A DNA stretch of 64,000 nucleotides from Xiphophorus maculatus (lineage: Eukaryota > Chordata > Actinopteri > Cyprinodontiformes > Poeciliidae): contig NC_036450.1 in the NCBI RefSeq assembly GCF_002775205.1, positions 20,586,479-20,650,478 of the forward strand, written 5' to 3'. A program made the translations under genes and the position numbers. Positions 1 to 11,328 of the stretch are shown here, one piece after another (within the stretch, counting starts at the first letter, position 1; every line of letters begins with the position of its first letter). The notes below the pieces were generated by a model, which saw only the letters and a list, made by a program, of their open reading frames with translations, searched no databases and was not told the origin of the DNA.

Positions 1-1326
1 GTCCTTTTCTCTTTCTGAAACATCCTCACATCTCTGCAGGTTTCTGTAAGATGTTTTCACTTTGATTCCAAACAAAAGGAGTTCTGCTTGTTAACAAAAA
101 AATAAAAGAGAGAGCGAAAAAAAAGAAAGAAATGCGTTGTGAGGTTTTCAGCATATCCTGCAGAAAAACAGTTTGGTACCAGAGTTCCCTTTGTGGACTA
201 TTCTGATAATTATGGATACTGTAGCTGATGTTACAAATGTATCAGAATTAGTCTGGGACATTTTTTTGACCGGATGTAGGAAAAAACAAAACAAAACTGA
301 AACAGATTATTCAACTATTCTTCTGTTGTAAAGATATTACACAAAAGTGAAAGTCTGCGGAAGTACACTGAAGAAGCATTCAAACCCCTATATGAAATGT
401 TTGCTATTAATACATATTTATCTCTATCAGCGTTGGAAATCTAGAGATTATGAGATTGGATGTAGAATAAATGTTCAATAAAAAAAACTCCTATGTTGAT
501 CAGAAAGGGAAATTAAATAAATTCAATTATGATTAGAAATCTTCAAGTTTTGCAGTCAATATGATTTTCAGATTAATTTAAATCTGGATTTTGACCATTT
601 TTCCCCCCCTGCCTGCTAAAGGAAAGAACCCACAAAGCATGATGCTCCCACCGTTGTGTAGCATTTTGGTTAACTGCATCAGCTCGGTGTTGTCAGGACG
701 ACGACACGACGTTCTCCAGTTTTTCAATGTTGTAGATGACTGTGCTCAAATCTCTGGCTTGCACACCGACTTAAATAAAATGTATCTTGTACCTTGATGT
801 AAAACAGAAAGAAAAAAAATCAGTCTTTCTGGCTTTAAAAAGGGATGAAAAAACTACAATGATGCTAAAAACACAAGCTAGAAAGACGTATTATTTTCTG
901 ATGGCCAACCACTCCCCCACTTGCCCCTTCTGACATTCAGTCGTAAGTTTAAGACTCTTACAGTGACTTCACATTTTTTTTAACAATTAAAATTCAAAAG
1001 GACAACACAAGCAACTCCTGTTTCAACCGCTGGAAATGTGGCCGTTTCACGTCTCTTCAGAATCTCTAGTCTTCCACCACTGTATTCTGTATCCCTGGCT
1101 GAAACCGTGAGTTTAATATAAAGTCCTCAAAGGATGCCTTGACGAAATGCTCACATGGTTTCCTATGTAATTTTTATGTGTCACACCTGAAAATACAGCT
1201 TCTCTGTATGGCCTCTCTTCACTTTCTTTCAAATCTTCCCTGGCAGACAAGCTCTACTTTGTGACATTTCATAGGATGAATCATAGTAAAGAAAAATCAC
1301 GCATAAAGTTCACCAGGGTTCTATTC
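1..1326. other. No gene seen
   Basis: AT-rich non-coding DNA with short A-runs. I found no exon with paired splice signals and no recognisable repeat. Confidence 0.6.
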
Positions 1327-1436
1327 TCAGGCAGCTTGGTAAAAGCAATTGCTTCCTGGAAGTTTTAGATTTGACCCATTCATCAACATTCGCCCGTGAC
1401 GTGTGCGACGCACCAGTTTGACATGATGAAACTTAC

Positions 1437-1690
1437 CGGGACTAGCCTGTGCTGTAAACAACTGCCCTCCGACGCGAAGAGAGAAGTGCCGACCCAAACA
1501 AAACGTCAACTCAGTATTTGGAAGCGTTGCCAACACGGACTGGAAGGCTTCGCCGACTTCCTCTGCTGCCACTGAAAACCTACAGGCGGACTGTAATTCT
1601 AAAACAGTGCCGAAAAGTGACGTCGTCGTTCACAACCTGTTCTGTTCGCTGATTGGCCCGGTTCAAATTCAACCGGAGAAATCCACTTCA
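1437..1690 (-). promoter_or_regulatory. Promoter-like block with donor-ended exon
   Basis: Minus strand: a CCAAT box (plus ATTGG, 1652-1656) and a CRE-like TGACGTCG (1618-1625) precede a GC-rich segment of about 160 nt ending in a strong donor (CCCG then GTAAGT, exon end 1437). One frame is open across the segment (EEVGEAFQSVLATLPNTELT) but has no ATG, so this is more likely a 5' UTR exon than coding. Its gene would extend off the left edge. Confidence 0.4.
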
Positions 1691-2884
1691 GTGGAAGAAA
1701 GCTCAGACGTGGCAGTGAAGGGAGATGAGAATTAAGCGGGATTGCATTGGATGGCAATGGCCCGGGCTAATTCTCAGGTCGCCCATCTGGACGCTCACAC
1801 TAGTTCAGATTTCAGAGCACCATGTGAATCATCATTTCCAAAAAGGTTTCCAAATGACTACACTGGCAATGATTGAGTGGTATACGGAGCATTTTAAGTT
1901 CCTAAATAAGTCTTAATTGTCAGATATAAACCGTCAACACCCTTCAATATATCAAGGACTCAGTGTTCTCGCAAAGTAAGCCGAAAGTAAGGGGAGGTAG
2001 CATTTAGTTTTTAGGTTTCTCAGCTTTAACTAGCTCCATAAAACTTGGATGTGCAGAAGCTCTTTGCCCCCTTTTTAAGTCGGCCATATATCTGGAAAAA
2101 ATTTTTTTTATCAGTTTTCATTATCAGTTCCACTTAATTTGTTAAAAATGCGCATGATGAGATACTCCATGTTGCCTTACGTATTAACGAGGGAATTTTA
2201 AAAAACCTCTCCAATGCATTTCCTTTCAAAATCAAACCGCATTCAGCAAATACTGCAGCTCACAGCATCTGGTAAGACGAAGAAGAAGAAGAAGATGAAG
2301 ATGAAGAAGCGCCTTGACGGTAGATTGGAGGACTGAAAGTCCAGACATGTTACCCACCCAATTTGACCAATGCAAAAATGGAAAAACACTTTGCGTTATC
2401 GATTCTCTGTGTTTCTAAAAAGGAGAGGCAGTAAACATGCTGCCCGCTAACACAAGTTACCGGCATCAAATCCTAACTCATGTTTTAATCTATGTTCTAT
2501 TTTCAGTACTTTGTTTGAGAAAACTTCTGAATTAGCTTGGTAATGCAGTTTCTATAAAGTGACAAAAGATGCCCAGCATCAGCACAATCTTCTGACAGAA
2601 GCAGGAAATGGATGCAGTCACAGTTCGTTGCTAAAACAGTCAGCTAAATTCATCTACTTTGCATGGAGGGTGGGGGGAAATGTGCAAGGCAATACGTAAT
2701 ATAAGACAACAAAATGCACACGGAAAGATAAATCCAGGGTTGTTTGTTGCGAACAGCAGCAGTGGTGCGAGAAAGTGTGAGAGAGAGAGAGAGCGAAAAT
2801 TGATACCCGTTTGAGAAACGGTGAACCCGGAGGACGTGATCGAATGATATCAAATTATGGCCAACCCATCTCCATTTAGATTAC

Positions 2885-3425
2885 CTTGTTAAAGTATTCA
2901 CGCCCCATTGACTTTTTTTTATTTACATTTTATCTTTTTGATGCAAAAAATAAATTAATACATTTCATTTTAAAATGAAAGGAAAATGAAATCGCTTTGA
3001 AAATTTTTGCTTTAGTTTCTAGATATATTTAGGTAAACAACCCACAGCTCCAAAACTTTCTAGAGACTGAAGCAATCGCTCGATCTTTTCTTTCTTCAGA
3101 ACAATTAAAGCTCAGGGTGAATGGAAAGCGTTTTTTTTTTTTTTTTTTTGCGTCCCAACTGGATTTAGTCTCGACTTTTAACAAGATCACTCTGACGTGA
3201 CTCTTGACGATCATTTCCACTGGCTGTATGATTAGAATCATTGTCCCGTTTTCTTCCAAGTTTGCTCCGAGTTGACCTCTGTCCACATTCCGACTGTCCC
3301 GGATGAAGTGTGCCATCCCCGCAGCATGATGCAGCCACCACCACATTCTCCCTGCCCAGCTTGTCAGTTTCTTTGTGCAGATCTATTACATTAACTCCAA
3401 AATCCCATGTCCAAATGATAGACAT
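2885..3425 (-). mobile_element. Tc1-like transposon relic
   Basis: The left edge reads TTGTTAAAGTATTCACGCCCC, a known Tc1-like terminus in fish. Minus-strand GGTGGTGGCTGCATCATGCT near 3325-3345 is the decayed coding sequence for the GGSIMLWG transposase motif. A segment near 3050-3070 (TCTCTAGAAAGTTTTGGAGC, reversed) matches the region nearer the 3' end. The reading frame is destroyed. Confidence 0.7.
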
Positions 3426-3439
3426 TAGATGCGTGTCAT

Positions 3440-4570
3440 TTTCTTTCAGGGATCCTTGATGCCTACAGGTGTGGAAAAGTGGGTTCTTACTTATCTGACT
3501 TTGACTGTTTGGAGAAGTCTCTTATCTCAAAGGACGGATAAAAAACCCTGTTATTCTGCAGCTATCCCACCTCCCTCTTTTCTCTGGGACTTCTTCTCTA
3601 CCATGGCAGACGGCCCAGCACATAAAACAATGTGGCTTAGACGCTGGCAGAGAGAAACTATGGCCTCCTGGAAATATGCTCTCTGTTGACTCATTCTCTA
3701 AACTGCATTCTTCATCAGCAGCACAGCAGAGTCCTTCCTGTCGGCCATGAAGGCAAAACATCTTTTATGGTCCAGTTAATAAGTGTCTTTTTGCTTCTTC
3801 TTCTTCTTTTTTCTTTCTGTGTTTTAACTGTCAAGTTTAAGCGCCAACATTCAGAGCGGTGGAAGACGAGAAAGGGAAAAGGAGCGACCGGCTAACAGCG
3901 GAGTCCAGATCCCCCTGGATTTATTTGTGTACATAACTCTCTCTCGCTCTCTTTCTCCGTCTTTCCATCGCTCCTCCCCACTTTATCCAAATCCCACTTT
4001 TCATTCTTTCGTGCTGCTCTTGGGTTTTTCTCGAAGCACACAAACACCCCACGTAGGTCTGACGCCGCGGTGACCGCGAACCTACGGATTCGCACGACCG
4101 CCAAATTATCGTGCCGCGTTGGAGCAGGAATCCCACACCCACGGCCCTCACATATGCTAATTATTCTGGTCTCGAAAGAGGAGAGGAGCGCTTCCAGTGT
4201 TTTTACGAGGCTCATGCCGGGAACGGCTCGAGCGCAATCAGAACCCAGAGAGCTCCTAATCCCACACGCACTTTTCTCACACTTCTGCACTTTGTAGCTG
4301 CAGAAACGAAACGGAGTAGACGACTGCTGAAGTTGAATACTTCCACTGTGATTTCATCGTATTGTCATGTAACCCCCCCCCCCCCCTTTTAACCTCTTCA
4401 CCCCCCCCCCTGCTCTAAAGTCCTATTCATGATGACCACAGAGGGCCAAGGCAACAGCCTGGCAATAAAAATAGGCTAAATGGAAAAACACGTGACCCAA
4501 CTAACTAACTCTCATGCTCAAAAACTTTTTATTTCTCTGCTCTCCCTTTCAAGTGTTCTCATCTTCTCCT
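3440..4570. other. Non-coding with a GC-rich patch
   Basis: A CpG-rich patch at 4055-4250 and C-runs at 4373-4410 interrupt otherwise AT-rich DNA. The segment 4425-4500 (CTATTCATGATGACCACAGAG and onward, with a CACGTGAC E-box) looks constrained and could be an intronic enhancer. No supported exon. Confidence 0.35.
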
Positions 4571-4577
4571 TTCTTAC

Positions 4578-4666
4578 CATTCGGTGCTTCTTGATTGGTG
4601 CTCGTGTCAGGCTCCATGGTGAACTCGCAGGGTGACGATGAGCGCTCAGATCAACACTCCCACATC
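4578..4666 (-). CDS. Unrecognised gene, internal exon
   Basis: The acceptor follows an exceptional run of about 32 T on the minus strand, ending GTGTCTTAGTCAG. The donor is GAATG then GTAAGA. The exon is 89 nt and, in phase with the 9.7-kb exon, encodes G-CGSVDLSAHRHPASSPWSL then TRAPIKKHRM, ending in phase 0. An ATG in another frame (MEPDTSTNQEAPN) is also open to the same donor, so an alternative first exon cannot be excluded. I found no convincing continuation between here and the left edge; later exons probably lie outside the window. Confidence 0.45.
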
Positions 4667-4678
4667 CTGACTAAGACA

Positions 4679-4714
<36 letters not shown>

Positions 4715-5091
4715 AACTCTCGCCAACTGATCTTCAACCGATACAGGTAGGATGATGTATCGTCCTTCCGCTGCCGACTTTAGTCCTGTTGCGGTTTTCC
4801 AATAAGAGCTACTGGCACTGGTCTGGGCCCCAGCCGCCTGCCAGCTCAGCTCGGCTCCAGCTTCTGCTGCTGTGTTACATCTGTCTGACTGAGCTCCTCT
4901 GTGGAGAGCAAGGCAGCGAGAGCATAGCAGAGCCTGGAACAGGAGGGAGGAGACTGAGGGGCAGTTTCCACATGGAGCAAGAGAAATCTGGGTGGAGGGA
5001 ATTGCGGCTGCGCTAAATGTCGCCTCTCCGATCAGACTTTTCCACTTTCTTTTTGAATAATAAGGAGATTTTAGTGTAGTTTCCATAACCC

Positions 5092-5660
5092 TTAAAGAGG
5101 CAGTATCATGTAAAGTTTAATTTGAGCTTTACATCATGGCATCAGAAACATTCCTTTGATTCTTTCATGCACATTTAAGAGATCTTTTAATCTCCCGTGG
5201 CAACCGTTCAGCTGTGCGAAACGCCTGGGTGGACCTAGCCCCGCCTTTGAGACACAGCTCCTCCTTGGAGTTGCGTTTTCCAGGCCTCCGACTCACACAG
5301 CAGCGCTGCCCCACGACTGCCCCACTCAGCTCCTTCAGACTAGCCAGCAGCAATTAGCAAACACCTGGTGGAACTGTGCATCTGCTGAGCTCGTTATAAG
5401 AGCTACTTCTCAGTGCAAAGCTGGTGAAAACTTTATCAAGGAGCGATGTGATCACTTTCTGAAGGCGGAGTTTCAGAAAGAGCAGGAGTTTTTAAAGAGA
5501 CAGTGGCCCAATTTCAATGTGTAAAATTACAAAATCACATTTCTTTTAAATTATACTTGATATATAGAGCTTTTTTTTAACAGCTGAGGGTAACAGTTAC
5601 TTGATTGTGCTATGAAATGGCACTATGTGCTTGGTAAAATACGTCATATTGCTCCTTTAA
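5092..5660. mobile_element. TTAA-flanked MITE (piggyBac-like)
   Basis: TTAA occurs at both boundaries (5092-5095 and 5657-5660). Just inside are imperfect inverted ends: AGAGGCAGTATCATG on the left, AGGAGCAATATGACG on the right when reversed. Length is about 560 bp. An internal ORF of 122 codons has no recognisable transposase motif, so I treat it as chance. Confidence 0.65.
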
Positions 5661-7711
5661 GGACCACCGGAAGTGCAGTTAGCAGTTTACTACAATCCTC
5701 GTGGGAAACAAAACATACATGTGGATGAAGCCAAAATTGTGTTTTCTTAAGGAGCACTTCTCTTGAAGTTGTAGGCTCATTCAAATCTGAGGACTCAGAT
5801 GGCCATGGGGAAAGAGAACACCATATTCTTTCGTAATATGTTTTGCTAATTTCAAACGTTCTTTGTCCTTGATGGATTTATTGGTGTATTCTGCATCTTG
5901 CGGTCTGATGTCATGATGAACTTGTTTTGACGGTAGGAACTTGACATGTTGGGAGCTGTTTTAATTATTCCTCCAGTCATAAACTCTACTTTATATGGTG
6001 ATTTAAAATTATTTCAGAACATTTTAAATATGTTACCAGACTCGTGAGCTGCAACAATCTTCTTTCCGAAGATCTTTGGGTCTACGGTGCTCCATCCATC
6101 CCTGACTACATGTCTGAAATTCAAACTGAGCAACAATTATTCAAAACGCTGAGTAACAATGTTTTATTAACATCCACTTCCTATTTTCCTAAGCAGAAAT
6201 TAAATTGTTTTAAGTAACATTTCAGACAAAAAGTGAGCCTTTTACAGGTTTATTGCATATTTACATTATATGAATTTTTGAGTAGTATTAAAATTCATAT
6301 CCAATCATTAAAAAACAAACTAACTAAAAAAAAAAAAACATGCTAGCATAGTTTGATTGTAGCTACAGGTTTTTCACTGGTGCATCACTCAATACTCAAA
6401 AGCAAATTAAATGACAAAATTTTCAGGGACTTTTCAAATTTTCAAAACAGCATAAGTTTAAATGCTATTCTTTATTATGGTACTGGTAAAATTAAGCTGG
6501 CGCATACATTTTCACATCCTTGCATGCCACCCTTTTTCAGAGCTAATAGTCATTTTGCGCTCTGGGGGAAGGATTACAAGCAGGAATTAAAGACACATAA
6601 GAGGAAGCATTTGGGCTGCAAGATGAAATCCTTTAAAAGCATATCTCTGTTTAATCCTTTATAAATCACGGCAGCTCACCGCAAATTAAAAACCGGGAAA
6701 GACGTGCAACGTGTGACCAATAGAACAAGTTGTAGCAAATACTTAGCGCTCTGCTATTTTCATAAAATGAATGCGTGTTCCCATCAAAACCTTGACGAGT
6801 TCAAAAGAACGGAGGCGACAGGTGAGATCAAACGAGATGAAAGCGCGCTCTAATTTGTTTGAAACCTCTTCATGGGCGTGTAGTTTTCCTTTCTTACGCT
6901 GCTCGTTTTGAACGGGAAGCCTGAGCAGGTGGGACGCACGCCGACTAAATTACAAATATTGTTTGTGGTTTTGCAGGGTGAAGAACCGGAACACACAAAC
7001 ACACGCGCACGCATGAAACACGTGTTTGCAGTTGAGATGCTTGAGACAGACGAGTAATATATGCAGCTAAGCCCCAAAATAGTCATACCCCTGGGCAGAT
7101 TTAGGTTTAAACAAATCTTAATTTTCTAAAAGGTATAAAAGCTGTGAGAGATCACTGCAAAAACACAAAATCATACCAAGTGTTTACATATATATATGCT
7201 TATCCAAGTAAGATGACATGCAAACTATAACAGAAATTACACCTTTTCCTTCCACTCAACTTTAAACAAAACCAGCTTTTTTTTTTACATGTATTTACTT
7301 TCAAATTACTTCACTTCCATAATGTCTAATATTAATTAAGAGTTTGTGTATCGAGTCACACAGACACAAAACCTTAGCCCCATTTTAAAATCATGATGTG
7401 TGTTTCTTGTCCTTTACGAGCCACAAGCGTAAAGGTGCTGCTCCATCCAATATTTGTCCAGAAATCAGCTGACTGTGTAATTTAACAAGTTAGCTATATA
7501 GCGGCCGAGATACGGAGAACAAACCCCCCCCCCCCCAAAAAACGGGATAGAAAGTCAAACAGGCCATAAACTTGCATCCTTGTTTTCTTGCCCAGAAGTC
7601 TGAGATGTGACTCATATAAGAAAAAATAAATAAACACCTGATTACCAAAACACCTCGATGGGTTGCATGCCAATTAGCACCACCTTCTTTCCAAATCTGA
7701 CTGTTGATTGT

Positions 7712-9239
7712 CAGTGGTGGGAAGTAACGAAGTACAAGTACTTCGTTACTGTACTTAAGTACAATTTTCGTGTATCTGTACTTTACTTAAGTAGATTTAA
7801 TAATGGATACTTTCTACTTTTACTCCACTACATTTAACAGTAAGTATCTGTACTTTCTACTTCACTACATTTCTATATAGCGTTTCGTTACTCGTTACAT
7901 CCAAGACGCATTTCAGTTTTTTGATTTGTTCGTTAGTTTGAAAGTATCCAATGGCGAGAGCAGAATCAGTCCGCTGAACCAATCCAAAGCGGGAAATAAC
8001 CATTAGGCCCCTCCCTCAAGAAGAGCAGCACAGGACCTGCAGAATCATTAACTCCCAGAATGGAGTCCAAGGATAGCCATCCTCCAGAAGACCTGCCCCA
8101 CCCATGGCCTTATTTAAAACATTTCTTTGAAATAACTGGGTCAAAAAACGCTTCCTGGAGATTCCAATGCCGCCTTTGCCTTCCCCGAAAGCATGAAATT
8201 CTATCTTTCAAAAATTCACCATCAAATTTGAAAAAACATATAGAGGTAAGTTAAGTTGCTAAACGCTATCGACGTTAAATTAATTTGTGTTAGTGAAGTT
8301 TTATGTAATCTTAGCAAGCTTTTTGTTGAACTCGACTGCAGTAAATAAATACGATTACTGTATATTGTTATAAGCTAGCATGAACTTGCAAGTAACAGTG
8401 ATTACTGCGGTCGTGATCACGTCTCCCGCCATGAATGTTACATATAAGTTGACGCTAAACTCCTTCACGTCCTGGTTATTGAATAAATGTTAGCGCCATT
8501 AAAATAATCTCCATGTAACAGTTACAGTCATATTCAATAAATTAGAATATGGGTTCCAATGAGACGCAATTGTCGCAAGTCCGGCGACATTGGCGGACAT
8601 TCCCGCCCACAGAGTCAGCCGTACCCCCCCTGCCTGGAAGGTGTTTATTGTCAGCCCCTTTCTGTTAACAGTTCTCTCAAAATAGCTGGCAAAAAAGTTA
8701 AGTTCATGTTTTGTTAGGACGAAAGACTAGATGTTTCCAAATCGCTTGATGTTTGTTAGGTCAGTTTAAAGTCCCTTTTTTCAGGGAAACAATTTTCTTT
8801 TGAACGTGTTTATTTTGAATTAAATAAAACATTTCAAAGGTATAATAATTTCTCTCATTTTGCCTAATTACATGTAACCCTGCAGGTCATCCCTGGAATT
8901 CTGATGCATAGAATAAAATATCTAAATCTAAACTGTCACAGGGGGTAAACTCAATGAAAACATGCTTTATCTGCAGCATTGCTCATTAAAATGGTACATT
9001 ATTGATTTATTAAAACTAAATACGATAGGTACACTTAATGACATTATATAAGCCGTTAGGTATTATGGTCGGCAAGTACTTTTACTTTTAATACTTAAGT
9101 AGTTTTAAAAGCTTGTACTTTCTTACTTTTACTTAAGTAAAATAATAATGTGGTACTTTGACTTTTACTTGAGTAAATTTTTGTCTGTGTATTTGTACTT
9201 TTACTTAAGTACATTGTATGAGTACTTTCTCCACCACTG
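7712..9239 (+). mobile_element. Non-autonomous hAT transposon carrying a transposase first exon
   Basis: It is bounded by inverted repeats starting CAGTGGTGG, with many AAGTAC/CTTAAGTA subterminal motifs at both ends. It is flanked by a perfect 8-bp duplication TTGATTGT (7704-7711 and 9240-9247), the hallmark of hAT insertion. Length is 1,528 bp. Only a first transposase exon remains (8060-8254). The exact target duplication suggests a fairly recent insertion. Confidence 0.93.
8060..8254 (+). pseudogene. hAT transposase N-terminal exon (BED-type zinc finger)
   Basis: The ORF starts MESKDSHPPEDLPHPWPYLK and includes WRFQCRLCLPRKHE and SPSNLKKHIE. The CxxC followed by LKKHI is the start of a BED zinc finger as found in hAT transposases. 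It ends at a good donor (TAGAG then GTAAGT). The catalytic exons are absent from the element, so it cannot encode an active transposase. Confidence 0.8.
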
Positions 9240-9691
9240 TTGATTGTCAACCCTGAGCTATAATTAAGATTCGCTATTTGGATCAAGTTTATACACTTAG
9301 GCCTAAAGACTGCATGCCAACAAAAAAACTTTTACATCTATTTTTGAGTGTTGAAGTGTGATGAGTGCAGAGCAACAGTGCAAAGCAGCAAGCTCTCCAT
9401 CTAGTGGATAAGTGGTAGAAACAAAACACGACACAAATCCCCTCGTTGAGCTGGGCAGCAAAACCTTCCTCCTTCCCTGGAGGGACGTTTACCTCACCGA
9501 CTCCACTCGGCTCAAGTCTGACTCAAATGCGTGAAAACGTCCGATTTCAGTGAATCAAACATCTTTGCTGACAGTCGCAGATGAAATTGCCTGTGAAGCC
9601 AGTGAAATTCTGTTCAAAAAAAAAAAAAAAAAGAAAAGAAAAAAACTTGCGAGAGCTCGGCGTTAGCAGCGGGGAGCTTTGGGCTGCTTAC

Positions 9692-9797
9692 CGCTCTCTG
9701 TGGAAAGCTGGCTGTGGAACTGTGGAAACTGAGTTTCCACTGGAACGCTGATGGTGCGTCGCAGGAGATGGGCCCTGGCTGACGCAATGCGCCTCCC
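9692..9797 (-). CDS. Unrecognised gene, internal exon
   Basis: The acceptor is a T-rich tract ending TTTTTGCAG and the donor is AGCG then GTAAGC. The exon is 106 nt, enters in phase 0 and leaves in phase 1. It encodes [20 protein letters not shown] followed by [15 protein letters not shown]. The RRTISVP segment is a typical basophilic-kinase (and 14-3-3-like) context. The phase agrees with the exons on both sides. Confidence 0.55.
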
Positions 9798-10521
9798 CTG
9801 CAAAAAAAAAACAACAACAAGCAAACAAAAAAAAAACATGATCAGTCATCTTAAGTCAGATAAACCAATATCACAAAATTGACAGAAGTACCACCAAAGA
9901 CAACAAGTCCTACATTGCACAAACAACAGTTACTAAGGGTCTTATCGCCGTTGCTGTGGTGATTCTGACCACTGTGTTGGACGCCGTATTGGGTCGACGC
10001 CTCACAATGGCTGTTGTAACTCTGATGAATGAGTGTCTGTTGTTCTGAGCAGAGCAGACACTAGCAGCGCATCAATCTGTGTCAGACTTTTCTCTTCCCG
10101 TAGCTCGCATTGAAGATGATTGAAAACACAAAAGGGAAAAGAAAAGGGCTGTGATGAAACAACGGCCCAGTGTCCTTCTCTGGTGGCGATAATGGCTTAT
10201 CTAACACGCTCACACCTCTAGGCTCACCGCGGCGCCCTGTCCGCCTCGTTTTCTCACATCCTCCGAAACGACTGTCGGGTCATCATCATCTCCGTCTGAT
10301 CCTCTCTGGGACTCTCTTTATGCATCGGGAGACTAAAGGTGCCTGTGTTGTTTCTCCGAAGTTTCTTTACTTAGATGTCTAAATGACCTACAACTCACAG
10401 AAGCAGACCGTGGCATCACCAGTTTTGCACATCCAGGGAAAAAAAAAAACCTCAGCTCTAGCTCCGTCTTATTGAATGGAGAGAATCTGTGAACGCTCGT
10501 TTTCAAAGCATGTTCAGGGTT

Positions 10522-11328
10522 GAGGCTACGTTCGCACAGCAGGTCTCGATGCTCAATTCGGACTTTTTTTTTTTTCGCTACCAATTTTTTCATGCTGCCA
10601 ATTAAACCCGACAGCAGTGAGACTTCCGTGTGACCCACGTGAGCGGAAGAAGAGTGTCGGCATCACAAAGCAACGCAAGTAATAATAGATTTGTGGATCA
10701 ATTTAAAAGTTTATCCAACAGTATCGTCACAAGATCATAGCAACTTTAAGGAAGCTAATCGAAAGTAAGCAACGGTCTTTTGTGGAGTATTGACTGCAAT
10801 TTCTGAAAAAAAAAAAGTCTGTTTGGATGTGTAGTCAGAGCTAGGAGTGGTTTGCACTTCAGCGACAGACTTCTTTCATAAATTTCTCATTGTAATTTTT
10901 AGCCATTGTTTACATCCTGATTTACCTCAACTGGCTTTTTCTTCTGGTGCGGTGCTCTGATGCATGTCTCGCATCAGTGACAGAAAAGCCGGATAAAGTT
11001 GCGACATGACCGTTCAGACCGGGGGACGCTTTGAAAACAATCGGATGCGTATCCGAATTAGCAGCCCATGTGGAAGTGGCACAGACTGGATTTTGTTGGG
11101 GGTTAAAAAGAAGAATTGGGATGTTTAGGCTGGAAAACGTTGGATGTACATCAAATCAAATTTCATTCCTACTTCAGCAACAAGGCATTTCAAAGTGCTT
11201 CCCGTCATAAAAACACAAAGTCATAGAACACGCAAGTCAACAATTGAAACATTACACGTCTTGTACGGGCAAGAAAACGAGCATGTTTGGGTCTAACTTA
11301 CTGTATGTATTGTGTAAACATAGCCTTA
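10522..11328. mobile_element. MITE with AGGCTAYGTTYRCACA inverted ends
   Basis: The left end GAGGCTACGTTCGCACAGC matches the reversed right end AAGGCTATGTTTACACA. The interior resembles dispersed fish repeats. A LINE 3'-tail fragment lies inside it. No clean target duplication was found. Confidence 0.55.
11150..11260 (-). repeat. L2-like LINE 3' tail fragment
   Basis: Reversed, it contains AAGCACTTTGAAATGCCTTG, the end sequence common to L2-type LINEs and related SINEs of fish. It sits inside the MITE at 10522-11328. Confidence 0.5.

Noticed and set aside
1327-1572. 81-codon ORF seeming to start MAAEE
   Set aside because: The first codon is GTG, not ATG, and a donor interrupts the frame at 1437; treated as a possible UTR exon instead.
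3892-4290. 132-codon minus ORF in a CpG-rich patch
   Set aside because: No splice partner and no family features; probably open because of GC content.
4646-5086. 146-codon minus ORF containing a phenylalanine run
   Set aside because: The F run is the poly-T tract of an acceptor; the ORF crosses the intron-exon boundary.
9040-9247. 63-codon Ser/Thr/Lys-rich minus ORF
   Set aside because: It is the subterminal CTTAAGTA-repeat region of the hAT element.
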